A DNA stretch of 7,844 nt from Methanocorpusculum sp. (GTDB taxonomy: Archaea; Halobacteriota; Methanomicrobia; Methanomicrobiales; Methanocorpusculaceae). Shown here one piece after another: positions 1 to 5,532 of the stretch. The notes beneath the pieces were generated by a model. It was not told the DNA's origin. It made no database searches and saw only the letters and a program-made list of their open reading frames with translations. Position 1 is the stretch's first letter; each line of letters opens with the position of its first letter. The stretch covers positions 1 through 7,844 of the forward strand of contig DALTWQ010000060.1 of NCBI GenBank assembly GCA_029987025.1. The letters run 5' to 3'. Made by a program: the position numbers and the translations under genes.

Positions 1-20
1 AATAGTTACAAAAAAAGTAT
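1..20 (-). terminator. T-run terminator after tmk
   Basis: Read on the minus strand, the bases just past the tmk stop contain seven consecutive T (positions 16-10) in a very AT-rich setting. No strong hairpin precedes them, which fits archaeal termination driven by oligo-T. It is the natural end of the cofE-hisA-like-tmk transcript. The 14 bases at 1-14 recur as the reverse complement at 7720-7733, also next to a T-run. Confidence 0.55.
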
Positions 21-30
21 TTCAGGAAAT

Positions 31-633
31 TTATTTCTTCCACGCAGCCCGTTCTCTGATGCTTCGCTCCACAAAATCGAGAATCGTCTCCGGCGCAAGT
101 GTTGCATCGACTAAGACAAACCTTGCAGGCTCTTCTTCCATCCGTGCGAGATAATTCTTCTGCACGGCTTCTAAAAACTCCTTCTGCTCGAAGTGCTCGG
201 TTTCCCCGCGGCCGGACACCCGCATCAGTGCCTTTTCCGGGTCAATTAAGAGAAGAAACGTAAGGTCCGGCGTAATCGACCAGCCTTTATGCACCGCCGT
301 AAGCCAGGCCTTCGGATTCGGATGCGCTCCTTTGAGTGAAACCTGCTGATACGCAAACCGTGAATCCGTGTAGCGGTCTGATATGACAATCTGTTTCTTC
401 TCAAGAGCCGGGCGTACAACATCAGCGAGATGCACCGCATGGTCTGCGACAAAAAGAGCCGCTTCTGCGAGCGGGTCGCTGTTTTCTGCAATCGCTTTTC
501 GTACCGCATCACCGAGATACGGAGATCCCGGTTCGCGGGTAAACAGGACATCGAGGTCTGAAAGACGCTCTTTGAGTCCTTCATACAGTGTAGATTTTCC
601 TGAGCCGTCAATGCCTTCCAGGGTAATCAGCAT
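31..633 (-). CDS. tmk: Thymidylate kinase (dTMP kinase)
   Basis: This enzyme phosphorylates dTMP to dTDP with ATP, the step before dTTP in DNA precursor synthesis in the cytoplasm. The 200-residue length is normal for the family. Visible motifs are the P-loop GIDGSGKST (residues 7-15), the TREPG segment (32-36) and DRYTDSRFAYQ (86-96), the TMK signature that positions dTMP. A TPDLTFLLL strand (121-129) precedes the lid, where SGRGE (140-144) carries the arginine. The usual TREPGGT reads TREPGSP here, a mild departure. The ATG overlaps the last seven bases of the HisA-like gene, and GGTGA, 4-8 bases before the ATG and inside that gene, can serve as Shine-Dalgarno. Translation is therefore probably coupled. 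It is the last gene of the cofE operon and a T-run follows the stop. Identity is near certain from motifs; activity is inferred. Confidence 0.95.
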   Translation of the reverse strand: MLITLEGIDGSGKSTLYEGLKERLSDLDVLFTREPGSPYLGDAVRKAIAENSDPLAEAALFVADHAVHLADVVRPALEKKQIVISDRYTDSRFAYQQVSLKGAHPNPKAWLTAVHKGWSITPDLTFLLLIDPEKALMRVSGRGETEHFEQKEFLEAVQKNYLARMEEEPARFVLVDATLAPETILDFVERSIRERAAWKK

Positions 634-1295
634 AATTCACCATCCTGAATAAGTTCGAGCGGGATTTTTTTCTGATGAACAGCAGTAGAAATTATCGCGC
701 CGTCAAATCCCGCATTTTTCAGCAGTTCGAGGTCTTCCATCGAAGAAACTCCTCCTCCGTAGAACAAGGGTTTCTTTGTTGCCGCACGAAGTTTTTTTGC
801 GTATTCTCCGTCAACGCCGCAGCCGGTACCGACTGAGGTGATGTTGAGTATGATGTATCCGTCAAACGCTGCAGCATCCGCTCTTTTAAGACAGGACACC
901 GGGTCACCGCCGTCCGGAATCACTTTGCCGTCTTTGGTATCGATGCTTAAAAATCCGCCTGAAAACTCCTCGAGCGGGGCATCGATGGTTTCAGTCCCCA
1001 CAATCGTATTGACTGGCTTTGGCAGGTACTCTTCGGGAATAGTTGTGCCGCGGTCCGCGTAGAGTTCTGACACCATGCCGGCAAGTTTGAGAATCGTTTC
1101 CGTGTGGTCGCCTTCAAGGGATATTCTGTCAAGGTCTGCAGCATAGAGATACTTCGGCTTCATAAACGAGACGTAGGAAAACGGTTCGGCCGAAGGGGAC
1201 AGGCCCCACGTCAGCGGCGCGTACTCGCTTCTGTTTCCTGCTTTGCCGTGGACTACCTTGCCGTCTTTTAAATCTATGGCGAGTATCAGTTTCAT
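627..1295 (-). CDS. HisA-related TIM-barrel protein, function unknown (COG1411-like)
   Basis: The 222-residue protein resembles HisA (ProFAR isomerase) but is shorter than the usual ~240. The N-terminal AIDLKDGKVVHG puts an Asp at residue 8, and SIDTKDGKV puts one at 119. These match the two catalytic Asp of HisA/HisF. The C-terminal phosphate-binding loop is intact (YGGGVSSMEDLELL, 179-192, then GAIIST, 199-204). In contrast, the N-half glycine loop (GGGIRS in HisA) is not recognisable; NTIVGTETI (96-104) lies near that region. The TDISRDG segment of true HisA reads LNITSVG (150-156), so its Asp residues are lost. These changes argue against ordinary histidine synthesis. I assign it by memory to archaeal proteins annotated as related to ProFAR isomerase, whose reaction is not established. 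It starts one base after the cofE stop (TGAAATG) without a clear Shine-Dalgarno, implying coupling, and overlaps tmk by 7 bases. Confidence 0.85.
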   Translation of the reverse strand: MKLILAIDLKDGKVVHGKAGNRSEYAPLTWGLSPSAEPFSYVSFMKPKYLYAADLDRISLEGDHTETILKLAGMVSELYADRGTTIPEEYLPKPVNTIVGTETIDAPLEEFSGGFLSIDTKDGKVIPDGGDPVSCLKRADAAAFDGYIILNITSVGTGCGVDGEYAKKLRAATKKPLFYGGGVSSMEDLELLKNAGFDGAIISTAVHQKKIPLELIQDGELC

Positions 1296-1296
1296 T

Positions 1297-2034
1297 TCAG
1301 ATATGGATTGCCTTTCTGATGAAGTCTTCTTCTTTGGTGAAGTAGAGGTTGTCGTGGCCTTTCCATTCGCCGCAGCCGGAGAACTTTACCGCCGGAATGC
1401 CGTTGTTGCTTTCTCCCATGATGAAGTTGGAGAATGCGGCAATCTCATCGACAACTGCCTCCTCGGTGATTTCGAGTTCGAGTCCGAACAGGTCGTGGTC
1501 GCCTCTGAAGTCGCGGATTGCCGTCATGCCGGACCAGCCGATAGCCGTTCCGCACTGTCCTCTTCTGAATGCTCTGCCGCAGGTGTCGGTGATGATAACG
1601 CCTACCTTCTTTTTGCAGATCTCAAAGATTTCCTTTCTGATGCGCTCAGCATCACTCATCGGGTCTTTCGGAAGGATGATGATGTTTTCCCCTTCGATGT
1701 TGCTGTTGTCGACACCCGCTCTGACGCCCACATGTCCGCAGGGGACTTCCGATAAGATGAACGGGTATTCGATGATGACATCTTTGGATGAGTCAAGGAT
1801 GCCCTGCAGGAACCGCGGGTTTTCGCCGGTCAGTTTTGAGATTTTAAACGCACGTTCCGAGGGTTCGATGTCGGCTAATGCACGGGTGTAGCCGAATGCT
1901 TTTGAAACTATGGTGGAGGCGATACAGACGATATCGCCGTCTGCAAATTCGGTATTTCTGCAGAGGATTGCTGCAATGTCATCGCCTTTTTTAATCAGGG
2001 GTATGCCTTTGATTCCTGTTACCTGAACAGACAT
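1297..2034 (-). CDS. cofE: Coenzyme F420-0:L-glutamate ligase (F420-0:gamma-glutamyl ligase)
   Basis: CofE adds glutamates through gamma links to F420-0 using GTP and divalent metal, making the F420-1/F420-2 side chain of the hydride carrier central to methanogenesis. The 245 residues match archaeal CofE along the full length: IPLIKKGDDI (11-20), DIVCIASTIVSKAFG (34-48), HVGVRAGVDNSN (101-112), ITDTCGRAFRRGQ (148-160), GTAIGWSGM (162-170) and RDFRGDHDLFG (174-184). Asp109 and Asp150 fall at the same numbers I recall for metal ligands in the Archaeoglobus enzyme. The start is chosen because a TATA box lies 28 bp upstream and no Shine-Dalgarno is present, as expected for a leaderless mRNA. It is the first gene of a three-gene operon and lies 49 bp downstream of a TrmB-type regulator. 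Two long antisense frames over this gene look like codon-bias shadows. Confidence 0.95.
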   Translation of the reverse strand: MSVQVTGIKGIPLIKKGDDIAAILCRNTEFADGDIVCIASTIVSKAFGYTRALADIEPSERAFKISKLTGENPRFLQGILDSSKDVIIEYPFILSEVPCGHVGVRAGVDNSNIEGENIIILPKDPMSDAERIRKEIFEICKKKVGVIITDTCGRAFRRGQCGTAIGWSGMTAIRDFRGDHDLFGLELEITEEAVVDEIAAFSNFIMGESNNGIPAVKFSGCGEWKGHDNLYFTKEEDFIRKAIHI

Positions 2035-2054
2035 ACTTTCAGTTTGGTTTGTAT

Positions 2055-2062
2055 GGTATAAA
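2055..2062 (-). promoter_or_regulatory. TATA box of the cofE operon
   Basis: The minus strand reads CTTTTATACC here, with TTTATACC as the core. Its upstream edge is 28 bp from the A of the cofE ATG. Archaeal transcription starts about 22-27 bp from the TATA centre, so the transcript should begin at or within a few bases of the start codon. Absence of a Shine-Dalgarno before cofE agrees. The box sits in the 49-bp gap after the TrmB-type gene, so cofE can be transcribed independently of it. Confidence 0.7.
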
Positions 2063-2083
2063 AGAGATTGGTTTTGTAAGCCG

Positions 2084-2884
2084 CTACATCACGGGAATGA
2101 GATACTTCTGCAGGTACTTAAACAGAATCTCTATGAAGAATGTGTGTTCCAGGAGAAGTACGGTTCCTGCGAGTTCTCCGTTTACTTCGTCGATGTGGAG
2201 GATTGTTTTTTTGTCGGAGATAAGTGCCAGTTTTGCGTTGAGATTTCTTTGCGCAAATTTCTGTTCGATGTCCTCATATTCGGGTATCAGTTCTTTGAGG
2301 TTGTTCTGCTCAATTACCGATGAGCGCACAGGAATTTCTGCTGCTGCAGCGCTGTCTTTTACTACAATGTAGAGGTTCAGTTTCTTTGCAGTCTTTTTCA
2401 GCTGAGATGCAGTGAAGAGTTTGTTGAAGTATGCAGTATCATAGACACCTATGACCAGTTCCGTCTGGGTTTTGCTGATGATGGTCTGGAGGTGGTTATC
2501 GATTGCCCACTTTGAGTGAAGTTCGTAGGCGTGGGGCTGGAAGGGTAATTTGTCGGTGAGTGTGTTTTGTTCGTACTCTTTCAGGTACTGCTCTGCGTGT
2601 TCGTACTTTTCCAGTTCACGGTTTTTGATTGCCGCAAAGGTTTTTTCTACATCGCAGCAGGCGTACCGCAGGGGATTGTTTCCGATGACGGCCGCGAATC
2701 CTTTATTGTCGAGGCTTTCGAGCGTTTCATAGATTTTGTTTCTCGGGATGGCATTTACTTTGTAGATGTCCTGGATTGTTGCGTACTTCAGTTGGAACAG
2801 TACGAAATAGACACGCGCTTCATAGTTTGTCATGCCTATTTTTTCCATTTCGGTTACGAACTCGTCTTCCTGTAAGGTGTTCAT
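2084..2884 (-). CDS. TrmB-family transcriptional regulator
   Basis: This is probably a DNA-binding regulator with an N-terminal winged helix and a C-terminal sensor region. Residues 12-72 have the TrmB pattern: EKIGMTNYEARVY, then a recognition region AIPRNKIYETLESLDNKGF (45-63) and a wing ending in NPLRY. A charged helix (about 80-107) probably forms the dimer coiled coil. Residues 117-266 fit the shorter TrmB-regulator C-terminal domain (LVIGVYD near 143-149, LALISDKKTILHID near 219-232, and a final hydrophobic helix). At 266 residues it lacks the extra sugar-binding domain of ~340-residue Thermococcus TrmB, so a sugar ligand should not be assumed. AAGGA lies seven bases before the ATG. It is divergent from a small winged-helix gene and upstream of cofE, but its targets are unknown; local autoregulation is a guess from the palindromes upstream. 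Confidence 0.85.
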   Translation of the reverse strand: MNTLQEDEFVTEMEKIGMTNYEARVYFVLFQLKYATIQDIYKVNAIPRNKIYETLESLDNKGFAAVIGNNPLRYACCDVEKTFAAIKNRELEKYEHAEQYLKEYEQNTLTDKLPFQPHAYELHSKWAIDNHLQTIISKTQTELVIGVYDTAYFNKLFTASQLKKTAKKLNLYIVVKDSAAAAEIPVRSSVIEQNNLKELIPEYEDIEQKFAQRNLNAKLALISDKKTILHIDEVNGELAGTVLLLEHTFFIEILFKYLQKYLIPVM

Positions 2885-2928
2885 TGAGGTTTCCTTCGTT
2901 TGTTCTTTGTGTCTGCAGTGAATCTGTG

Positions 2929-2938
2929 AATTTATGTT
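2929..2938 (-). promoter_or_regulatory. Possible TATA element of the TrmB-type regulator
   Basis: The minus strand reads AACATAAATT, a weak TATA-like element. It would put the transcript start near 2910, giving a leader of about 25 bases that contains the AAGGA ribosome site. The match to consensus is poor, and other AT-rich stretches in this region compete. Confidence 0.3.
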
Positions 2939-3129
2939 ACTATGTTTAGTACTGTAGTATTGTGGGTTTTACGACACTATGAAGATATGCAGGCGTTCCT
3001 ATGTATCATCAGTGTACTGGATTGCTGCACGTATTCCGGAGATTCAGCCGGGTTTATTTGATTCAGGCTGTTTAACTGCCATATTACGGTACTGAATGCA
3101 GTAACTCTCTATTGATATTATTTTGAGTC

Positions 3130-3153
3130 AGATATATGAGCAGCAGTATATCT
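3130..3153 (+). promoter_or_regulatory. Inverted repeat over a TATA-like element, upstream of the small wHTH gene
   Basis: AGATATA (3130-3136) and TATATCT (3147-3153) are perfect 7-base arms with a 10-base spacer, which puts the half-sites 17 bp centre to centre. GATATAT at 3131 is a plausible TATA box. It would give a start near 3159 and a 34-base leader carrying AAGGAG. An operator overlapping the promoter would explain the symmetry, but AT-rich DNA can produce such repeats by chance. Confidence 0.4.
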
Positions 3154-3192
3154 CATTTCAAATAACGAGGGGAAAAATAAGGAGAATATCAG

Positions 3193-3432
3193 ATGACGCA
3201 GGAGTACAATGAGAAACAGATACAGCTTATCGATTATCTGAAAACAGCGATTGGAAAAGGACTTGTCTATTTTAAAGCAAAGCATATTGCATCTGATCTG
3301 GGTGTTCCGTCACGGGAGGTAGGGGCGAACTTATCGATTCTTTCACACGGCTGTCCGGAGTTTGAGATTGTGCGCTGGGGATATTCCGGGACGAGTACGA
3401 CCTGGAAGATAACAGAACCTGCTGCGGCGTAA
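3193..3432 (+). CDS. Small archaeal winged-helix protein (DUF7123-like)
   Basis: The 79-residue protein has the shape of a single winged helix-turn-helix domain. Helix 1 is QIQLIDYLKTAI (9-20), followed by VYFKAKHIASDLG (25-37), a recognition helix around SREVGANLSILS (40-51), and a wing FEIVRWGYSGTSTTWKI (57-73). The order YFKAKHIASDLG, then EVG-NL, then WGYS-TTW, recalls a small haloarchaeal family that I remember as DUF7123. It has no other domain, signal peptide or membrane segment. AAGGAG lies 8 bases before the ATG, so this is a leadered mRNA, unlike several neighbours. It is the only plus-strand gene, divergent from the TrmB-type regulator and convergent with the NUDIX gene, and a T-run begins directly after the stop. 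A DNA-binding role is inferred from fold alone. Confidence 0.8.
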   Translation: MTQEYNEKQIQLIDYLKTAIGKGLVYFKAKHIASDLGVPSREVGANLSILSHGCPEFEIVRWGYSGTSTTWKITEPAAA

Positions 3433-3440
3433 TTTTTTTT
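3433..3440 (+). terminator. T8 terminator after the small wHTH gene
   Basis: Eight T residues follow the TAA stop immediately. Archaeal RNA polymerase terminates on such runs without a hairpin. The convergent NUDIX gene ends at 3450, only 17 bases from the facing stop. On the minus strand this gap offers only TTTT (3444-3441), so NUDIX transcripts may run into antisense of the small gene. Confidence 0.6.
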
Positions 3441-3449
3441 AAAACAAAT

Positions 3450-3950
3450 CTATATTGTAAGAACTCTTGTCAGCAGCGTAATCGTCTTCGCATCGGAAAT
3501 CTCACCTGACCGAATCATCGAAAACACATCCTTCCGCGGCACCTTAACCGTCTCAATAACCTCATCCTCATCCATCGGAAAATCCTCACAGGGCAAAAGC
3601 CCGCGTGCCTCAAACAGCCACAGCTTCTCCGTACAAAACCCGGGAGACGTATACACAAACCCGCGGGGAATAACAGATTCCGCCTTCATCCTGACCTCTT
3701 CAGCAAGCTCCCTTCGTGCAGCATCCTCAGGCGACTCGCCTGCATGATCCATACCGCCTGCCGGAACCTCAAGAATATACTTCTCAATAACCGCACGGTA
3801 CTGACGAATCAGATACACAAACTCATCATCAACCGGCAGAATACAGACCGCATCAACCGGCTCGACAAACAGATACTCGCGGTCTCTTCCGTTCGGAAGA
3901 TGCACACCTCTCGTCTCAATATTTACCCGGGGCGATGAATAAATCTTCAT
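3450..3950 (-). CDS. NUDIX hydrolase, ADP-ribose pyrophosphatase type
   Basis: This probably hydrolyses a nucleoside diphosphate linked to another moiety, with ADP-ribose the best guess. I start it at the ATG at 3950 (166 residues, MKIYSSP). The frame stays open to 4049, but that part is antisense-like sequence within the end of the neighbouring radical SAM gene. The Nudix box runs G66 to M88: G-x5-E72-x7-R80-E81-L-x-E84-E85, with Arg87 where the consensus has Gly. All catalytic acidic positions remain. Pro103 lies 15 residues after the box in YTSPGF, the mark of ADP-ribose pyrophosphatases, and EVPAGG (61-66) precedes the box as in that group. No Shine-Dalgarno precedes the ATG; a T-rich tract and a 15-bp palindrome sit there instead. 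It probably follows the radical SAM gene in one transcript, or is leaderless from a promoter I cannot place. Confidence 0.88.
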   Translation of the reverse strand: MKIYSSPRVNIETRGVHLPNGRDREYLFVEPVDAVCILPVDDEFVYLIRQYRAVIEKYILEVPAGGMDHAGESPEDAARRELAEEVRMKAESVIPRGFVYTSPGFCTEKLWLFEARGLLPCEDFPMDEDEVIETVKVPRKDVFSMIRSGEISDAKTITLLTRVLTI

Positions 3951-3975
3951 CGTAAAAAAAAGAAAATTATTTTCT
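3951..3975 (-). promoter_or_regulatory. 15-bp palindrome plus T-run between radical SAM and NUDIX genes
   Basis: AGAAAATTATTTTCT (3961-3975) is perfectly symmetric around one base and contains the radical SAM stop codon. On the minus strand it is followed by eight consecutive T (3960-3953, counting toward the NUDIX ATG). It can be read as a weak terminator (5-bp AU stem plus T-run) or as an operator 11-25 bp before the NUDIX start. The two readings predict different expression of the NUDIX gene. Confidence 0.45.
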
Positions 3976-5364
3976 CTTGGATTCCGCTTCGCGTGCAGCA
4001 AGTTTTGCAGCTCTTTCTGCACGGTTCTCAGCCCAGAGCGTTTCCGCACGCTTTGCCCAGGCCTCAGAGGCTTCCTTGCATCTGCCGGTTAACGCATGAA
4101 CATCTTCGGGGTTCTGCATATCAGTGGACTTTGCGCCGGACTCATCAACCATCTGTGCAAGCTTTTCAGGATTATCAAGACACGGGCACGGGCGTAAATG
4201 GTTGCAGTTGAACGGCTGATTGTTGTGATACTGCATAAAGAGCGGAGACTTGTATGCTTCAAGAAGCGTCTTCGTTCTGATGTTGGAATCAGAGTAGTGG
4301 ATGAATGCACACGGCTCGACATCGCCGTTTGCATTGATGTGGAGATAGTATCTTCCGCCTGCGACACAGCCTTCGACATACTCTCCGTCATTCCAGAAGT
4401 CAAGAGCGAAAATCGGTTTCTCAACTCTTACACGGCGGACAAAGCGGTACATGTGTTCACGCTGGTCCGGGGTTGCAAGAAGGGCAGGAACTGCATCTGC
4501 GCCGACCGGCATATAGGTAAAGAACCAGGCGAACTTGGCGCCCTTTTCAATCATATCGTCAATGAATGCATCGCTTCCGATAGATTCAGTGTTGGCGCTT
4601 GTGTAGCAGCAGGAGATACCGAACGGAAGGTGGTGCTTCTTTAAAATCTCCATGCCTTTGGTCAGGCGGTCGTAGACACCCTCACCGCGGCGTGAGTCGG
4701 TTGCTTTTGCGTCTCCTTCGACACTGATTGCCGGAACAAAGTTTCCGACACGTTCCATCTCGCAGGCGAACTCTTCATCGATTAAGGTTCCGTTCGTAAA
4801 GGATAAGAAGATACAGTCGTTGTGCTTCTCACACATCTTGATGATGTCCTTCTTTCTGACAAGCGGCTCTCCTCCGGAGTAGATGAAGAAGTAGGTTCCC
4901 ATCTCCTTTGCCTGGTTAATAATAGAATCCCATTCTGCAAGGTTGAGATTTAACTTGTGGCCGTATTCAGCAGCCCAGCAGCCGATGCACTTTAAGTTGC
5001 AGGCGCTTGTCGGGTCCATCAGAATCGCCCACGGAATATTGCAGCCTTCCTTTTCGCGAATCTCAAGCTTCTTTTCACGTCCGATAACAACCGAGTTGAC
5101 AACGAAGTTCTCAATCAGCTTGTGGCGGGCATTTTCATTCAGGTTAATGAAAATATCCTTAACAAAACCGAACCAGACACCGTCTTTATCTGCAATAAGG
5201 CGTTTAATTGCCGGCAGCGGGCCATCAAGAGTGTTTTTACGGTCAAGCTTTTCAAGCCACTTAACGACCTTTGGAATCGCTTCTTCCGGATTCGAGTCGA
5301 TGTATTTCATCAGCTCCCGGAATCCAAGTGCTTCTAATCTCTGTTTCAACGTAATGTCGCTCAT
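3967..5364 (-). CDS. Radical SAM/SPASM-domain protein, function unknown
   Basis: This is a radical SAM enzyme that would cleave S-adenosylmethionine at a 4Fe-4S cluster; its substrate is unknown. Of 465 residues, 1-110 form a mostly helical extension without recognised motifs. The cluster motif is C122-x3-C126-x2-C129, with SGGEP (163-167) for SAM binding and ISVEGD (213-218) as a later barrel strand. A SPASM-like region follows, with C333, C352 (GDVEPC), C387, C393, C395 and possibly C429, enough for an auxiliary cluster as in peptide-modifying or dehydrogenating family members. Residues 431-465 are an Ala/Arg/Glu-rich helical tail. No precursor-peptide gene is visible in this window, so peptide modification is not supported. 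A TATA box 29 bp upstream of the ATG and a poor ribosome site suggest a leaderless mRNA. The NUDIX gene begins 16 bases after the stop. Confidence 0.9.
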   Translation of the reverse strand: MSDITLKQRLEALGFRELMKYIDSNPEEAIPKVVKWLEKLDRKNTLDGPLPAIKRLIADKDGVWFGFVKDIFINLNENARHKLIENFVVNSVVIGREKKLEIREKEGCNIPWAILMDPTSACNLKCIGCWAAEYGHKLNLNLAEWDSIINQAKEMGTYFFIYSGGEPLVRKKDIIKMCEKHNDCIFLSFTNGTLIDEEFACEMERVGNFVPAISVEGDAKATDSRRGEGVYDRLTKGMEILKKHHLPFGISCCYTSANTESIGSDAFIDDMIEKGAKFAWFFTYMPVGADAVPALLATPDQREHMYRFVRRVRVEKPIFALDFWNDGEYVEGCVAGGRYYLHINANGDVEPCAFIHYSDSNIRTKTLLEAYKSPLFMQYHNNQPFNCNHLRPCPCLDNPEKLAQMVDESGAKSTDMQNPEDVHALTGRCKEASEAWAKRAETLWAENRAERAAKLAAREAESKRK

Positions 5365-5385
5365 GCTTGGAAATCCTAAATATTG

Positions 5386-5393
5386 TGTATATT
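5386..5393 (-). promoter_or_regulatory. TATA box of the radical SAM gene
   Basis: The minus strand reads AATATACA, with its upstream edge 29 bp from the A of the ATG at 5364. The predicted transcript start falls at the start codon, giving a leaderless mRNA; the nearest GGA is 12 bases upstream and weak. The element also forms part of an AATAT-TGTGT-ATATT inverted repeat (5379-5393). Confidence 0.6.
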
Positions 5394-5502
5394 AGTTTCT
5401 ATTATGCACTGATATACTTTATGTTTTCAATACATTCAATCAGTACTGTCTGAAAAGCGTATTACGGATATGAATATCTGAGAAAAAGGTAAAGAACACT
5501 CT

Positions 5503-5508
5503 AAAAAA
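5503..5508 (-). terminator. T6 run after the MBL-fold gene
   Basis: On the minus strand TGATTTTTTAG lies 24-30 bases past the MBL-fold stop, with a second run of five T (5487-5483) shortly after. This is the likely end of that transcript. The remaining part of the 168-bp gap holds the radical SAM promoter, a perfect CAGTACTG palindrome (5441-5448) and GATAT-GA-ATATC (5467-5478). Confidence 0.4.
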
Positions 5509-5532
5509 TCAGAAGGTGGTTATGCCGCGGGA

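Larger units (their letters stand above)
2885..3192. other. Divergent intergenic region with small palindromes
   Basis: These 308 bp separate the divergent TrmB-type gene and the small winged-helix gene, and hold no convincing gene. Visible structure includes CAGTGTACTG (3010-3019), TACTG-AATG-CAGTA (3090-3103), a GATTCAG direct repeat (3041-3047 and 3060-3066) and the AGATATA/TATATCT inverted repeat (3130-3153). A 38-codon plus-strand frame (2979-3095) has no ribosome site. The spacing is generous for this compact window, so several regulatory sites are plausible. Confidence 0.5.

Noticed and set aside
383..652. 89-codon plus-strand frame antisense to tmk
   Set aside because: It mirrors the codon bias of tmk, which has all kinase motifs; the translation is Ser/Arg-rich with no domain.
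1243..1891. Two long plus-strand frames (170 and 180 codons) antisense to cofE
   Set aside because: cofE is unmistakable along its full length. The antisense frames have low-complexity Ser/Phe-rich translations, no ribosome sites and no family resemblance.
2979..3095. 38-codon plus-strand frame in the divergent intergenic region
   Set aside because: No Shine-Dalgarno or well-placed TATA box, and the translation (MKICRRSYVS...) has no recognisable motif.
2885..3192. CRISPR, tRNA or C/D-box RNA in the longest gap
   Set aside because: No spaced direct repeats of 25-40 bases, no cloverleaf, and no paired C and D boxes; only short palindromes are seen.
3951..4049. 33-residue N-terminal extension of the NUDIX frame
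   Set aside because: It lies inside the radical SAM coding region, is basic and unlike NUDIX sequence, and the family's usual N-terminus begins near the ATG at 3950.
4198..4644. 148-codon plus-strand frame antisense to the radical SAM gene
   Set aside because: It overlaps the Cys-rich SPASM-like region of a clear gene and has no initiation signals.
3450..5364. Ribosomally made peptide modification cluster around the radical SAM protein
   Set aside because: No precursor peptide, leader-recognition domain or exporter is visible in the flanking sequence.
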